Source: UBA1672 sp051967755
GTDB taxonomy: Bacteria > Pseudomonadota > Alphaproteobacteria > Micavibrionales > Micavibrionaceae
DNA: 64,000 bases
Assembly: GCA_051967755.1 (NCBI GenBank)
Contig: JBQDYD010000003.1
Coordinates: forward strand, 248,001-312,000
Direction of reading: 5' to 3'
Below the pieces are notes generated by a model that did no database searches, was not told the origin of the DNA, and worked only from the letters and a program-made list of their open reading frames with translations. Position 1 is the stretch's first letter; every line of letters begins with the position of its first letter. Both the position numbers and the translations under genes were made by a program. This document shows positions 25,437 through 34,880 of the stretch, in pieces.

Positions 25437-26162
25437 ATGGCCCTTTCGTCTTATAATCCGAATGACAGATATCGCCAACGTGCGGCCAAACGCATGAGTA
25501 ATCTGATTGCGTTTTCGTTTTTGTTTGCGATTGTTTTTTGTTTTGGATACTGGGTTGGAAGTCTTAAGTCTCAGCGTGACTTATATATCTTGAGAGAGGA
25601 CAAACAATCCCTTTCAGAGGAACGTGATCAGGTTCGCGCTGATATGACGAAATTACGCGCTGAGGCGCAAACAGCCACTGTTCGTCTTGAGCAACTGCGT
25701 GCCAATTATGATGAGTTGATTGGCGAAGGCCCTATGAAGAATCTTGTGTCACTTGTGCGCCAGCAGATTGATTCCGGTGTTGATGTGAAGCGTTTAGAAT
25801 CTGTTATTCTTTCCGCAAGGCCGCCGCAAAATTGCAGCAACCCTATCAGCAAGCGATTTGTTATCAATACGCCTGTTTATAATGGCCCAAGCAGTAATGT
25901 TACGTTGCCTCGTGGTATTGTTGTGATTACGGGTGAGGGAACATCAGCACAAAATGCGCAAGGCAAAAAAGAAGCGTGGTTTGATCCGGGTAAACCGGTG
26001 CAACTGGTCTTTAAGACGAAAGAGGGGGAGCCACAAACACGTGAGGGGGTTCTGCCTATGTATCATTCAGTGATTGTCGGTGATAAGGAGTATCGTTTCA
26101 CGATAACGGCAGGTGAAAAGTCATTTGTACGGGTGTCTTATGATTACTGTGACTACCCATAA
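25437..26162 (+). CDS. Membrane-anchored coiled-coil protein, unknown function
   Basis: A 241-aa protein with one transmembrane helix (about 22-44, LIAFSFLFAIVFCFGYWVG). A coiled coil follows at about 50-95, then a C-terminal beta-rich domain with two Cys (QNCSNPIS and YDYCDYP) likely in the periplasm. The family is not recognised. It follows the SLC13 gene by 15 nt and may share its transcript, and it ends 2 nt from the stop of the converging YdbH-like gene. Confidence 0.65.
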   Translation: MALSSYNPNDRYRQRAAKRMSNLIAFSFLFAIVFCFGYWVGSLKSQRDLYILREDKQSLSEERDQVRADMTKLRAEAQTATVRLEQLRANYDELIGEGPMKNLVSLVRQQIDSGVDVKRLESVILSARPPQNCSNPISKRFVINTPVYNGPSSNVTLPRGIVVITGEGTSAQNAQGKKEAWFDPGKPVQLVFKTKEGEPQTREGVLPMYHSVIVGDKEYRFTITAGEKSFVRVSYDYCDYP

Positions 26163-26164
26163 GT

Positions 26165-28147
26165 TTAATTCTTTCTTTTAAGTCCTTCAAATAATAAAGA
26201 TATTTGCGTTTCTATCTGTAGGTTCAGATCGACGGGCTCCTTGCGTGCCATATTGGGGTTTTGTCCCCGGGCGCTGACTGTCATCATAACGCGATCGGCC
26301 AGATCACCGTCGAACCTGATTTCAAAAAATTCATAATGGTAATTTTCAAGAGCCTCCCTAATCATAACCATTTTGGGGAATGTGCCGGGAAATAATCCCA
26401 AAATCATATCCTTAGGAAGGCTGAGCACGCCCGGCCTTAAGCTTTGTATAAGGGCGCCGTTGACGTTGACCTCTGAATCTATGGTTTCAAAGGGGATAAT
26501 GCCGCCAAGTGCACCTGTGATTTTAACGTTTGAGAATCCTGCATCACGCATGAGGGCGCTGATGTTTAAATCAGAAACGATCAGTTTGTTTTTTCTGACG
26601 ATTTTTCCATTTCTGGAAATAGGGGACTCTGTCCTAATTTCACCATTATAGATTTTAAGGCGAATATTCCCCAGTAACGGCTTATCTTTATTGCTTAGAT
26701 TAATGCCGATGCGTCCCTTATGGGGGATAGAGCTTTTTAGGGGTAATGCGAAAGGCAAATACGTGTCTGATTTTGTTTTTCGCTTCTTATTCTTGCCAAT
26801 AAAAACAGACCCATTGATGTTAGGGATTTTCATGGCCCCAAAGTCGATAATGCCATCAATGATATCGGAATTGATAAACCATTCTATATGAGGTTTTGTT
26901 GAAAAATCCTTTATCGAAAACTCACCGGATGCCGATACGTTGAATTTCGTGTCGTCATTTTCATTTTCTAAAGAGGTGATGTCTGTTTTATCAAGGGTTA
27001 TTGTCCCGAGTAGTGTATTGATGTCATCTGCGGATCTGTAATCCGCGTTGAGGCTGATCTTTGGGGTCTGCATAGACAGGCGTAATGTGCCGACATTTTT
27101 TGAGGCATTTATGTCTGTCGTGTTTTGTATTGTGATGGTTGGCTGTTTTAGGTTCCTTAAAACATCCGGTATTTCCGCGATAAATGACAGGCCCTTGTTT
27201 GTTTCGATGAAGTTTAAAACATCATGCAGGTTTTCGGGGGTCAGAGTCGTTTCAGAGCTGATGGTACCTTTCTGAGGGGTGATAACGGATGTCCACGGAA
27301 TCGATGTTTCACCAAAAACATCGCCGGTCGTTTTTATTTCGTATGTGTCCGCTGATTTGTTAATAGATAATTTTGTGCCCCTGAGCGGAAGGTCGTTCCA
27401 TTTAAGTGAGGGGAATTGCATCTCACCCTTTATGGAATATTGGGCGTCTTCTTTAAATGCGGGATATGTTACGGTTAGTTCGCCAATACCTCGCCTTACA
27501 GACATGAGGTCTCGTGAAATATTGATATCTTCGAGTTTTCCATCTAATGACACAACGCCTTCAGGGGAGATAGAACCGTTAATGTTGGTATGAAAGCTCA
27601 GAGCTTTTTGTTTGCTGTCTATTTTGGTTTTGAATTCAATTTCACCGGAAGAATTTATTGTCGCTCTGGCATTATAGCGCAGTGAAATACCGCCCATTGT
27701 TGGTGTCAGAATGTCGATAGAAGATTTATCAAATGTCAGGGTACCTGCAGGAAAGCTCTGTAACCCCTTTAAGAGCTCTGTATTACTCTTTAGGCCTGCA
27801 AGGCTGATTGTGTTGTTTTCATCAAGATCACCGGTTAGCTTTAAGCCGTGAATGGTGATGTTTTGCGCGTGTGTTGGGTTGATTAGGTATTTGAATAACG
27901 AAAAACCGATATCCATACGTTCAATTGTGCTGAACTTGTCTTTATCAAGCGCAATATCTGAAATTATAATCTGCCCGCTTTTATGGGTAATGTTTGCATA
28001 GTTAACCCCTTCAAAGCCAAAAACGTCAAAATTGCTTACGATGCGTTGTTCAACCTTTTGGGGGATGTATACAAAATACGCATAAGCGCAGCCACCCGAT
28101 AGGGTGGCCATAAACAACAACATAAAAATCAGGGCGACTTTCTTCAT
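26165..28147 (-). CDS. ydbH: YdbH-like (AsmA/TAM-type) envelope protein
   Basis: A 660-aa protein with an N-terminal signal anchor followed almost wholly by beta strands with repeating features (IQNTTDINA, MKIPNINGSVFIG, ALGGIIPFETID). The C-terminal GIIPF-to-LALENYHYEFFE-type region matches the YdbH 'dicarboxylate transport' family, now viewed as bridge-like phospholipid carriers between the two membranes together with AsmA-type proteins. Its partners YnbE and YdbL are not adjacent. It follows parE by 18 nt on the same strand. Confidence 0.75.
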   Translation of the reverse strand: MKKVALIFMLLFMATLSGGCAYAYFVYIPQKVEQRIVSNFDVFGFEGVNYANITHKSGQIIISDIALDKDKFSTIERMDIGFSLFKYLINPTHAQNITIHGLKLTGDLDENNTISLAGLKSNTELLKGLQSFPAGTLTFDKSSIDILTPTMGGISLRYNARATINSSGEIEFKTKIDSKQKALSFHTNINGSISPEGVVSLDGKLEDINISRDLMSVRRGIGELTVTYPAFKEDAQYSIKGEMQFPSLKWNDLPLRGTKLSINKSADTYEIKTTGDVFGETSIPWTSVITPQKGTISSETTLTPENLHDVLNFIETNKGLSFIAEIPDVLRNLKQPTITIQNTTDINASKNVGTLRLSMQTPKISLNADYRSADDINTLLGTITLDKTDITSLENENDDTKFNVSASGEFSIKDFSTKPHIEWFINSDIIDGIIDFGAMKIPNINGSVFIGKNKKRKTKSDTYLPFALPLKSSIPHKGRIGINLSNKDKPLLGNIRLKIYNGEIRTESPISRNGKIVRKNKLIVSDLNISALMRDAGFSNVKITGALGGIIPFETIDSEVNVNGALIQSLRPGVLSLPKDMILGLFPGTFPKMVMIREALENYHYEFFEIRFDGDLADRVMMTVSARGQNPNMARKEPVDLNLQIETQISLLFEGLKRKN

Positions 28148-28165
28148 GCGTGTTCTTTGTTGTGG

Positions 28166-30160
28166 TTAAACGTCAATATCTTCAACGAATTGCGCGTTAT
28201 CCTGAATAAAGCGATATCGCGCTTCTGCATCTTTCCCCATAAGCTGTTTTACAAGGTCATCAACTTCATCTGTTTTTGGTGGCGCAATATCTTCTGCATC
28301 GCTAATTTCTTCAGGATTAATGCCAAGTGCAGCCATCGCATCAGGCAGTGTTACGCGAAGCAAAATACGAGATTCAGGCTTCATTGTGGTTTCTTTAAGT
28401 TGGGCAGCAGGCATCTCACCCAAACCTTTAAATCGGCTCACATCTATCTTTGTGCGGCCTTTAAAGGTTGTTTTCATTAACTCATCCTTATGTTCGTCAT
28501 CACGAGCATAGGCGCTGATGTTACCGCTGACCAATCTGTAGAGCGGCGGCTGTGCAAGGAATAGGTGCCCTTTTTCAATCAGTTCGCGCATTTGTGTGTA
28601 AAAGAACGTCACAAGCAGGGTCGCAATATGCGCGCCGTCAACGTCCGCATCTGTCATGATGATGACGCGTTCATAGCGGAGCTTGTCCAGATCAAAATCC
28701 GGTCCGCTGCCGCAGCCGAGTGCCTGTATCAGGTCTTGAATTTCCTGATTGGCGCGGATTTTGTCTTTTGACGCGCTGACAACATTCAGGATCTTACCGC
28801 GCAAAGGCAGAATTGCCTGCGTTTCACGATTGCGTCCTTGTTTCGCAGAGCCGCCCGCACTGTCCCCCTCAACGATAAACAGTTCCGTATCATTTGCATC
28901 GGTTCGGCTACAGTCAGCCAGCTTACCCGGAAGGCGTAATTTGCGTGTGGCACTTTTTCGTGCCGTTGCGCGGTCATCTTTTCGTCTTTGACGCTCTTCG
29001 GCTTTTTCAATGATAGCATTAAGAAGCTTCGTGCTTGAGGTGGGATCTTTTGAAAGCCACAGATCGAAGTAATCCTTAACTGCAGCATCAACCAGCTTCG
29101 CCACGCCGTTAGAAACCAGTTTTTCTTTGGTTTGGCCTTGGAATTGCGGATCTCTGATAAAAACAGACAGTAAAATTGTCGCGCCGGACATAACGTCATC
29201 GGCCGTGATCATTGAGGTTTTCTTTTGGCCGGTCATATCACCATAAGCGCGCAAGCCCTTGGAGAGGGCGGTACGAAGCCCGCTTTCATGCGTTCCGCCT
29301 GATGGTGTGGGAACCGTGTTACAATAGGAGTGAATGAAACCATCGCCATCTTCGGGCCATTGAATGGCAAATTCAACGCGGCCTTCATTTTCGGGCAATT
29401 TGATATTGCCGTGAAAAGCGGTGTCCGTAATTGTTGGTTTATCTTTTAATGTAGATTCCAAATAGTCTAAAAGGCCGTTAGGGAACTTGAAAACGGCTTC
29501 GGCGGGGATCTTGCTCTCAGGCTTTATCAGTTCAGGATCGCATTTCCACCTAATTTCAACGCCCGAAAACAAGAATGCTTTGGAACGCAGCATTTGGAAA
29601 AGCCAAGCGGGTTTGAAGCTAAGCTTATCACCGAAAATTTCAGGATCAGGGTGAAAGCATACCGCTGTTCCGCGTCTGTTATGGACGGGGCCTAAATCTT
29701 CAATCGGGCCGTCGGGGATGCCACGGGAAAAGCTTTGTTTGTAGAGCTTTTTATCGCGTGCCACTTCAACCCATATGTGATCAGAAAGGGCATTCACAAC
29801 CGATATACCAACACCGTGCAGGCCGCCTGATGTCTCATAGGCTTTGTTACTGAACTTACCACCGGCATGAAGCATCGTCATGATCACTTCGAGTGTGGAC
29901 TTGTCGGGGAATTTTGGGTGGGGGGCAACCGGAATACCACGGCCGTTATCGCGTATTGTTAGAATATTTCCTTTTTCAAGCGAGCATTCAATCCAATCTG
30001 CATGGCCGGCGACGGCCTCATCCATAGAGTTATCAAGGATTTCACCGACTAAGTGATGATAGGCACGCTCATCTGTTCCGCCGATATACATACCGGGGCG
30101 TTTACGGACAGGCTCAAGGCCTTCGAGGACTTCAATCGAGGATGCATCATAATTTGACAT
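28166..30160 (-). CDS. parE: DNA topoisomerase IV subunit B
   Basis: ParE is the ATPase subunit that decatenates daughter chromosomes with ParC. The 664-aa protein shows the GHKL motifs (EILDNSMDEAVAG, DNGRGIPV, GGLHGVGISVVNALS) and the TOPRIM motifs EGDSAGGSAKQGRNRE and MTDADVDGAHI. The short length and the SAKQGRNRETQAILPLRGK stretch favour ParE over GyrB. It is divergent from the secreted paralogue pair. Confidence 0.94.
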   Translation of the reverse strand: MSNYDASSIEVLEGLEPVRKRPGMYIGGTDERAYHHLVGEILDNSMDEAVAGHADWIECSLEKGNILTIRDNGRGIPVAPHPKFPDKSTLEVIMTMLHAGGKFSNKAYETSGGLHGVGISVVNALSDHIWVEVARDKKLYKQSFSRGIPDGPIEDLGPVHNRRGTAVCFHPDPEIFGDKLSFKPAWLFQMLRSKAFLFSGVEIRWKCDPELIKPESKIPAEAVFKFPNGLLDYLESTLKDKPTITDTAFHGNIKLPENEGRVEFAIQWPEDGDGFIHSYCNTVPTPSGGTHESGLRTALSKGLRAYGDMTGQKKTSMITADDVMSGATILLSVFIRDPQFQGQTKEKLVSNGVAKLVDAAVKDYFDLWLSKDPTSSTKLLNAIIEKAEERQRRKDDRATARKSATRKLRLPGKLADCSRTDANDTELFIVEGDSAGGSAKQGRNRETQAILPLRGKILNVVSASKDKIRANQEIQDLIQALGCGSGPDFDLDKLRYERVIIMTDADVDGAHIATLLVTFFYTQMRELIEKGHLFLAQPPLYRLVSGNISAYARDDEHKDELMKTTFKGRTKIDVSRFKGLGEMPAAQLKETTMKPESRILLRVTLPDAMAALGINPEEISDAEDIAPPKTDEVDDLVKQLMGKDAEARYRFIQDNAQFVEDIDV

Positions 30161-30348
30161 TGGTGAATCATAATCCTTTTTGGTGCGAAAATAAACATAG
30201 GACGGGCTTAATCCTTAATGTTATGCACCTGTTGAATCAATAAAATTTTTTTAATCCTGAAACAAAACTTGTCTGTTAACCGAATTAAAGGATAATATAT
30301 GATATCTACATAAGGTAATGATCAAACAAAAACTCAAGGGATATTTTT

Positions 30349-31551
30349 ATGGCTTTTGGAAAACTTTTTAAGTTGCTGGTTGTTTGCGCAATGGGGGTGT
30401 GTTGCATGACAGTAACAATCCAGCAGGCACACGCTCAGGCGGCTGAAAAGGATATATTTTCCCGTTTTAAGAAAGCAATGCCTGAATTGCCCCTTCTGTC
30501 GGATGAAGAGTTTATAGAAAAAACCAAGCCTATCGACAAAAAGCCATATAATGAAGAAGTGCTTGCCTACAGCATGCGTATTGATAAAGAGTTTGAAGAG
30601 GGTGTTGATCGTAGTTCCAGTAACTTTATTCTCAGTGAAAAGCTCTTTCTTGAGTTAAGTTCATATTGGGGTAAGCCCACGATTGCCGGAAGAAGTCGTT
30701 TGGTCGTTGAGGCCTTGAACATGGAAGGTAAACTTACCGCAGAGCAATGGTATATTCGCTATATTCTGGAAGGTGGTTTTACAACAGAAGGGTTTGTAAC
30801 ACACAGCCCGAATAAGGTTGAATCGCTTATGGTGGTTATGGAGAAGGATTACTCATATTACCTGCGTACCCTGATTATGATTAATGGTTCGAAAGTAATT
30901 ATGGTGAAATATTATGTGCCTATTCATTACATCAAAGAACAGGCTGTAATGCAGGCTATGGTTTTGTCTAGCTTCAAGCTTACTCATTTGAAAAAGCGCG
31001 TTTATCCGCCAATGGTTGCTTATAGATTTCTTGATATCGCAGAATTTAAATATCCGCCGAATTGGAAGGTTTACGCAAAGCCAGTTCGTAATGTTGATCG
31101 CCTTGATGTGACGCTTGTTAACGTGAGAGAGGTTCCGGGGGGGCTGGGAGAGGTTGCGTCTTCTTTAACTGAAGGGAAACTTGATGTGACCGTTGTCTCT
31201 TCCGCGGTGAAAAATACCCTTATCGAAGAGATAGAAGAGTATAAGAAGCGGATTGAAGCTGAGGGGATGTTGATTGGTGAACGTATCACAGAGGATTATG
31301 ACTTTAAGTATGCCAACAATATCGATTTTGCTTTGACGGAAGTTTATAAAGGCATTGATAGCGCAGACAACCTTAGTGAATATGAGTTTTGGTTTACTGT
31401 TTTGGTTGGCGGAAATTATTATTATTTCGTTTTGTTGCTGACCCCATCCAGAAATGAAATGTTCGCCACATGGGCTGACAACACTCAGAATTACAAGCTG
31501 ATGTTAAGAGATTTTAAGCCTATGGTCGGCGCGTTTTTAGAGCGTGATTAA
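30349..31551 (+). CDS. Secreted protein of unknown family, copy 1 of tandem pair
   Basis: A 400-aa protein with a signal peptide (1-29, ending AHA-Q) and a mostly soluble mature part of alternating strand and helix. It shares long colinear similarity with the next gene: LAYSMRIDKE, PTI.GRSR, AEQWYI.YILE, FVTHS..KVES, VKY.VPIHY, FLDIAE, and TPSRNEMF near the end. No catalytic motif, lipobox or membrane helix beyond the signal is seen, and the family is not recognised. Similarity is by eye, roughly half identical in the core. Confidence 0.8.
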   Translation: MAFGKLFKLLVVCAMGVCCMTVTIQQAHAQAAEKDIFSRFKKAMPELPLLSDEEFIEKTKPIDKKPYNEEVLAYSMRIDKEFEEGVDRSSSNFILSEKLFLELSSYWGKPTIAGRSRLVVEALNMEGKLTAEQWYIRYILEGGFTTEGFVTHSPNKVESLMVVMEKDYSYYLRTLIMINGSKVIMVKYYVPIHYIKEQAVMQAMVLSSFKLTHLKKRVYPPMVAYRFLDIAEFKYPPNWKVYAKPVRNVDRLDVTLVNVREVPGGLGEVASSLTEGKLDVTVVSSAVKNTLIEEIEEYKKRIEAEGMLIGERITEDYDFKYANNIDFALTEVYKGIDSADNLSEYEFWFTVLVGGNYYYFVLLLTPSRNEMFATWADNTQNYKLMLRDFKPMVGAFLERD

Positions 31552-31618
31552 GCTATAGTTCTAGGGATTAGGTTTTTAAGTATTTATCTGGTGGTGGTTC
31601 TGTCAGATAGGGGATTTT

Positions 31619-32863
31619 ATGCGGTTTAGGGAGTATATATTTATGGCGAATGGGTCTGTGTCATGTTTCAGATTTAGTAAAGGGTGTGCGCGTTTGCTTG
31701 CTCTGTTTTTGTGCGCTTCTTTGGTTTTTCTCAATGCTGGGAAAGCGAAAGCTGACACACGTCAGGGCGGAGATGTCTTTAATCAAATTAAAAAGCCGAT
31801 GCCTAAATTACCGCCATTAAGTCAGGAAGACTTTCTGGCTGCGACCAAGCTAATTGAGAAGGTGCCACATGGCGAAAAGGCTCTCGCTTATTCTATGCGC
31901 ATCGATAAGGAGTGGCAGGAAGGGCGTGGTGGTTTTTCTACAAACTTTCTACTGAGTGAAAAGATTTTCCTACAGCTTGATACTTATGTAAGTCGACCGA
32001 CGATTTCGGGACGTAGTCGCATAGAAATTGAAGCTATGAATATTGATGAAAATCTTTCTGCTGAGCAATGGTATATCAGTTACATCCTTGAAGATGGAAT
32101 CACGTTAGAAGCATTTGTCACCCATAGCGATAGAAAGGTTGAATCGTTAAGGGTCGTGATGGAGCGCGATTATTCATATTATGAGCGCACATTGGTTGTG
32201 ATTAATGGCCCCAAGGTTATTATGGTTAAGTACCTTGTCCCGATCCATTATTTCCAGCAGCAAGGCCCTATGCAAGCCAAGGTGTTGGAGAGCTTTAAAA
32301 TCACATATTCTCAGAATAAAGAAGAGCATGAGATGCTCGCTTATAAATTTCTGGATATCGCCGAGTTGTTCTATCCGGAAGGGTGGGAGATTTTTAAAAA
32401 GCCACGTGCACGCATGGAAGTTACGTTGGCCAAGGTTATTCATGTAAAAGGGAGTTACGGTCAAAGCATCGGAAAGAAAACTGAGGGGCGGCTCTATGCT
32501 ATGGTTGATATGATAGAGCAAGGCGCTTTGCTTGAGGATGATTTGGATGATTACAAGGAGCAAATTGAAATTCAAGGGATGCTGTTTGGTAAAAAGCTGG
32601 AAGAGGATTATGTATTCAAATACCCGGGCAACATGAAATCGACAATTACAGAAGTATATCAAGGTGTGGATAGCAGTAACACACAAGTAGAGTATGAGCT
32701 TTGGGTAACGGCGATGCGTGGCGGGGAGTATAACTACTTCATTTTGCTTGTGACACCATCACGAAATGAGATGTTTCGGGTTTGGGCCAGTAATACGCAA
32801 GCTTACAAAGAAGTGCTCGAGAACTTCAGGCTCTCGAGCGGTGCATTTTTCAGAAGAGATTAG
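31619..32863 (+). CDS. Secreted protein of unknown family, copy 2 of tandem pair
   Basis: A 414-aa paralogue of the preceding gene, 67 nt downstream and in the same direction, so the two probably arose by tandem duplication and may be co-transcribed. The signal peptide ends near AKA-D after a hydrophobic LLALFLCASLVFL stretch. A second ATG at 31643 with an AGGGAG site gives a more ordinary signal peptide and may be the real start. Compared with copy 1 it lacks about 6 residues in the middle (KPRARMEVTLAKV region). It converges with glnA. Confidence 0.78.
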   Translation: MRFREYIFMANGSVSCFRFSKGCARLLALFLCASLVFLNAGKAKADTRQGGDVFNQIKKPMPKLPPLSQEDFLAATKLIEKVPHGEKALAYSMRIDKEWQEGRGGFSTNFLLSEKIFLQLDTYVSRPTISGRSRIEIEAMNIDENLSAEQWYISYILEDGITLEAFVTHSDRKVESLRVVMERDYSYYERTLVVINGPKVIMVKYLVPIHYFQQQGPMQAKVLESFKITYSQNKEEHEMLAYKFLDIAELFYPEGWEIFKKPRARMEVTLAKVIHVKGSYGQSIGKKTEGRLYAMVDMIEQGALLEDDLDDYKEQIEIQGMLFGKKLEEDYVFKYPGNMKSTITEVYQGVDSSNTQVEYELWVTAMRGGEYNYFILLVTPSRNEMFRVWASNTQAYKEVLENFRLSSGAFFRRD

Positions 32864-32880
32864 TCTCGGTTCAAGTGCGC

Positions 32881-34311
32881 TTAGCTTGAGTAGTACATAT
32901 CAACTTCGACAGGGTGTGTCGTTGTCTCGTAACGTTCTAGCTCTTCGGTCTTAAGCGCAATGAAGGATTCAATAAGTTCTTCAGAGAACACATCTCCCTT
33001 TAATAAGAAGTCGTGGTTTTCTTTCAAGGACGTTAACGCCTGACGTAGCGAGCTACAAACCGTTGGAATAGCATCTGCTTCTTCTTTTGGCAGTTTGTAT
33101 AGGTCCTGATCCATGGCGTTACCGGGGTGGATTTTATTCTCAATACCATCAATTCCCGCCATAAGCATAGCAGCGAAGGCCAGATATGGGTTGGCCAAAG
33201 CATCAGGGAAGCGTGCCTCAATGCGTTTGCCGTTAGGGCTGGATGCATGTGGAATGCGGCACGAAGCAGAGCGGTTGCGCGCAGAATATGCCAGTAGAAC
33301 GGGCGCTTCAAATCCGGGGACAAGGCGCTTATAGCTGTTTGTCGTCGGGTTTGTGAAAGCGTTCAATGTACGGGCATGTTTTAGAATTCCACCGATATAG
33401 TATAGGGCGTTTTCAGACAGGTCTGCATATTCTTTACCTGCAAATACCGGCTTTCCCGATTTCCAAACAGATTGGTGAATGTGCATGCCTGAACCATTAT
33501 CCTGATTGATGGGTTTGGGCATAAATGTTGCCGTTTTGCCATAGCTGTGCGCGACGTTATGGACGGCATGCTTATAGAGTTGAACATTGTCAGCTGATTC
33601 TACGAGTGTTTCAAATTTGATCCCCAGTTCACACTGACTTGGCGCAACTTCATGGTGATGCTTTTCAACGTCAACACCCATACTTTCCAAAACGCTAAGC
33701 ATTTCTGCGCGGATGTCTGACAGGCTGTCGACCGGGCTTTCCGGGAAGTATCCGCCTTTTACATTCGGGCGATGCCCCATATTTCCGGTTGGGTACTCTT
33801 TGTTCTTATTATAAGGGCCTTCTTCACTGTCCATGTGATAGGAGACGTGATTGGCCTCAGTTGTAACGCGAACATCGTCGAAAACAAAAAATTCAGGTTC
33901 AGGGCCGAAATAGGCAGTGTCACCAACCCCTGACTTTTTTAGATAGTTTTCAGCCGCGCGTGCAACGGTGCGTGGGTCTAATTTATAGGGTGTGTTTGTT
34001 TTCGGGTCGTAAACATCACAAAATATTTTTATGGTCTTTTGCGCGGCAAACGGGTCGTAAGTGACGCGCTTTATGTCGGGCTTAAGAATCATGTCAGATT
34101 CGTTAATGGCTTGCCATCCGGCAATGGATGATCCGTCAAAGGCGATGCCGTCTGCGATCATATCTTTGTCAAATGTACTAACATGTTGTGCTGTGTGCTG
34201 CCATTTTCCGCGTATGTCAGTGAAATTGAAGTCAATAAATTGTACGCCTTGATCATCGATATATTTCAAAATTTCGGCAGGGTTTTTGAAGGACAGTTTG
34301 TATTTGCTCAC
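32881..34311 (-). CDS. glnA: Glutamine synthetase type I
   Basis: GlnA makes glutamine from glutamate, ammonia and ATP. From the GTG at 34311 the protein is 476 aa and begins SKYKLSF, the usual GlnA N-terminus; an upstream ATG at 34377 would add 22 residues with no family match. Motifs present: DGSSIAGW, the glutamate-site NQDNGSGMHIHQS, and the ATP-site RIPHASSPNGKRIEARF. Tyr405 in DLYKLPKEE is the adenylylation site, so GlnE control is expected. No glnB lies beside it, unlike in many alphaproteobacteria. Confidence 0.95.
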   Translation of the reverse strand: MSKYKLSFKNPAEILKYIDDQGVQFIDFNFTDIRGKWQHTAQHVSTFDKDMIADGIAFDGSSIAGWQAINESDMILKPDIKRVTYDPFAAQKTIKIFCDVYDPKTNTPYKLDPRTVARAAENYLKKSGVGDTAYFGPEPEFFVFDDVRVTTEANHVSYHMDSEEGPYNKNKEYPTGNMGHRPNVKGGYFPESPVDSLSDIRAEMLSVLESMGVDVEKHHHEVAPSQCELGIKFETLVESADNVQLYKHAVHNVAHSYGKTATFMPKPINQDNGSGMHIHQSVWKSGKPVFAGKEYADLSENALYYIGGILKHARTLNAFTNPTTNSYKRLVPGFEAPVLLAYSARNRSASCRIPHASSPNGKRIEARFPDALANPYLAFAAMLMAGIDGIENKIHPGNAMDQDLYKLPKEEADAIPTVCSSLRQALTSLKENHDFLLKGDVFSEELIESFIALKTEELERYETTTHPVEVDMYYSS

Positions 34312-34429
34312 GGAAATAGGCCTTATGTTGTAATAAATGAACGCCCCAGTTTTAGCATGGCGGCTATGCAACGACAAGAATGATTGGGGAAGATTTGATA
34401 AAATCCATCGATATTTCGTGATTATGCAC

Positions 34430-34457
34430 TTGACCTATTGTTCTGATATATTATAGA
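34430..34457 (+). promoter_or_regulatory. Promoter of tRNA-His
   Basis: TTGACC, a 16-nt spacer and TATAGA lie 19 nt upstream of the tRNA 5' end, the expected spacing for a tRNA promoter. Confidence 0.7.
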
Positions 34458-34476
34458 CATTGTTACCCTAATTTGT

Positions 34477-34553
34477 GGCGGCTGTAGTTCAGTTGGTAGA
34501 ACACTCGGTTGTGATCCGAGACGTCGCGGGTTCGAGCCCCGTCAGTCGCCCCA
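34477..34553 (+). tRNA. tRNA-His (GTG) with encoded G-1:C73
   Basis: A cloverleaf with acceptor pairing GCGGCTG/CAGTCGC plus an extra 5' G opposite C73, an anticodon stem CTCGG/CCGAG with loop TTGTGAT (anticodon GTG), T loop GTTCGAGC, and an encoded CCA. The G-1:C73 pair is the classic bacterial histidine identity element. Confidence 0.96.
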
Positions 34554-34714
34554 GTTTTTCTCTACATTTTTGTGTGTAGTAATCCTTATGAAAGCGGGTT
34601 TTTGGCAATATGCTAAAAAATTCGTAATCTTTTAAAAGAATTGCTTGGAATTCATAAAAAAGTAGGGTAAAACCTCGCAATCGTATTCGCGTTAATCGCG
34701 TTTTATGCACCTGT

Positions 34715-34800
34715 GCGGGTGTGGCGAAATTGGTAGACGCGCTAGATTTAGGTTCTAGTGTCCATCGGACGTGGGGGTTCAAGTCCCTCCACCCGCACCA
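34715..34800 (+). tRNA. tRNA-Leu (TAG)
   Basis: An 86-nt class II tRNA with acceptor GCGGGTG/CACCCGC, anticodon loop TTTAGGT (anticodon TAG), a long variable arm (TGTCCATCGGACGT), and an encoded CCA. It lies 161 nt after tRNA-His and 80 nt before tig. Confidence 0.96.
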
Positions 34801-34880
34801 TTTAAATTCGAAAGAGTATGCGAGAAAATACCTTTCACGTTATAAAAATCCAAAACACCGAAGGATAGAAGAGTAGAGCT

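Noticed and set aside
34489..34782. 97-aa minus-strand frame
   Set aside because: It lies across tRNA-His and tRNA-Leu and has no coding character.
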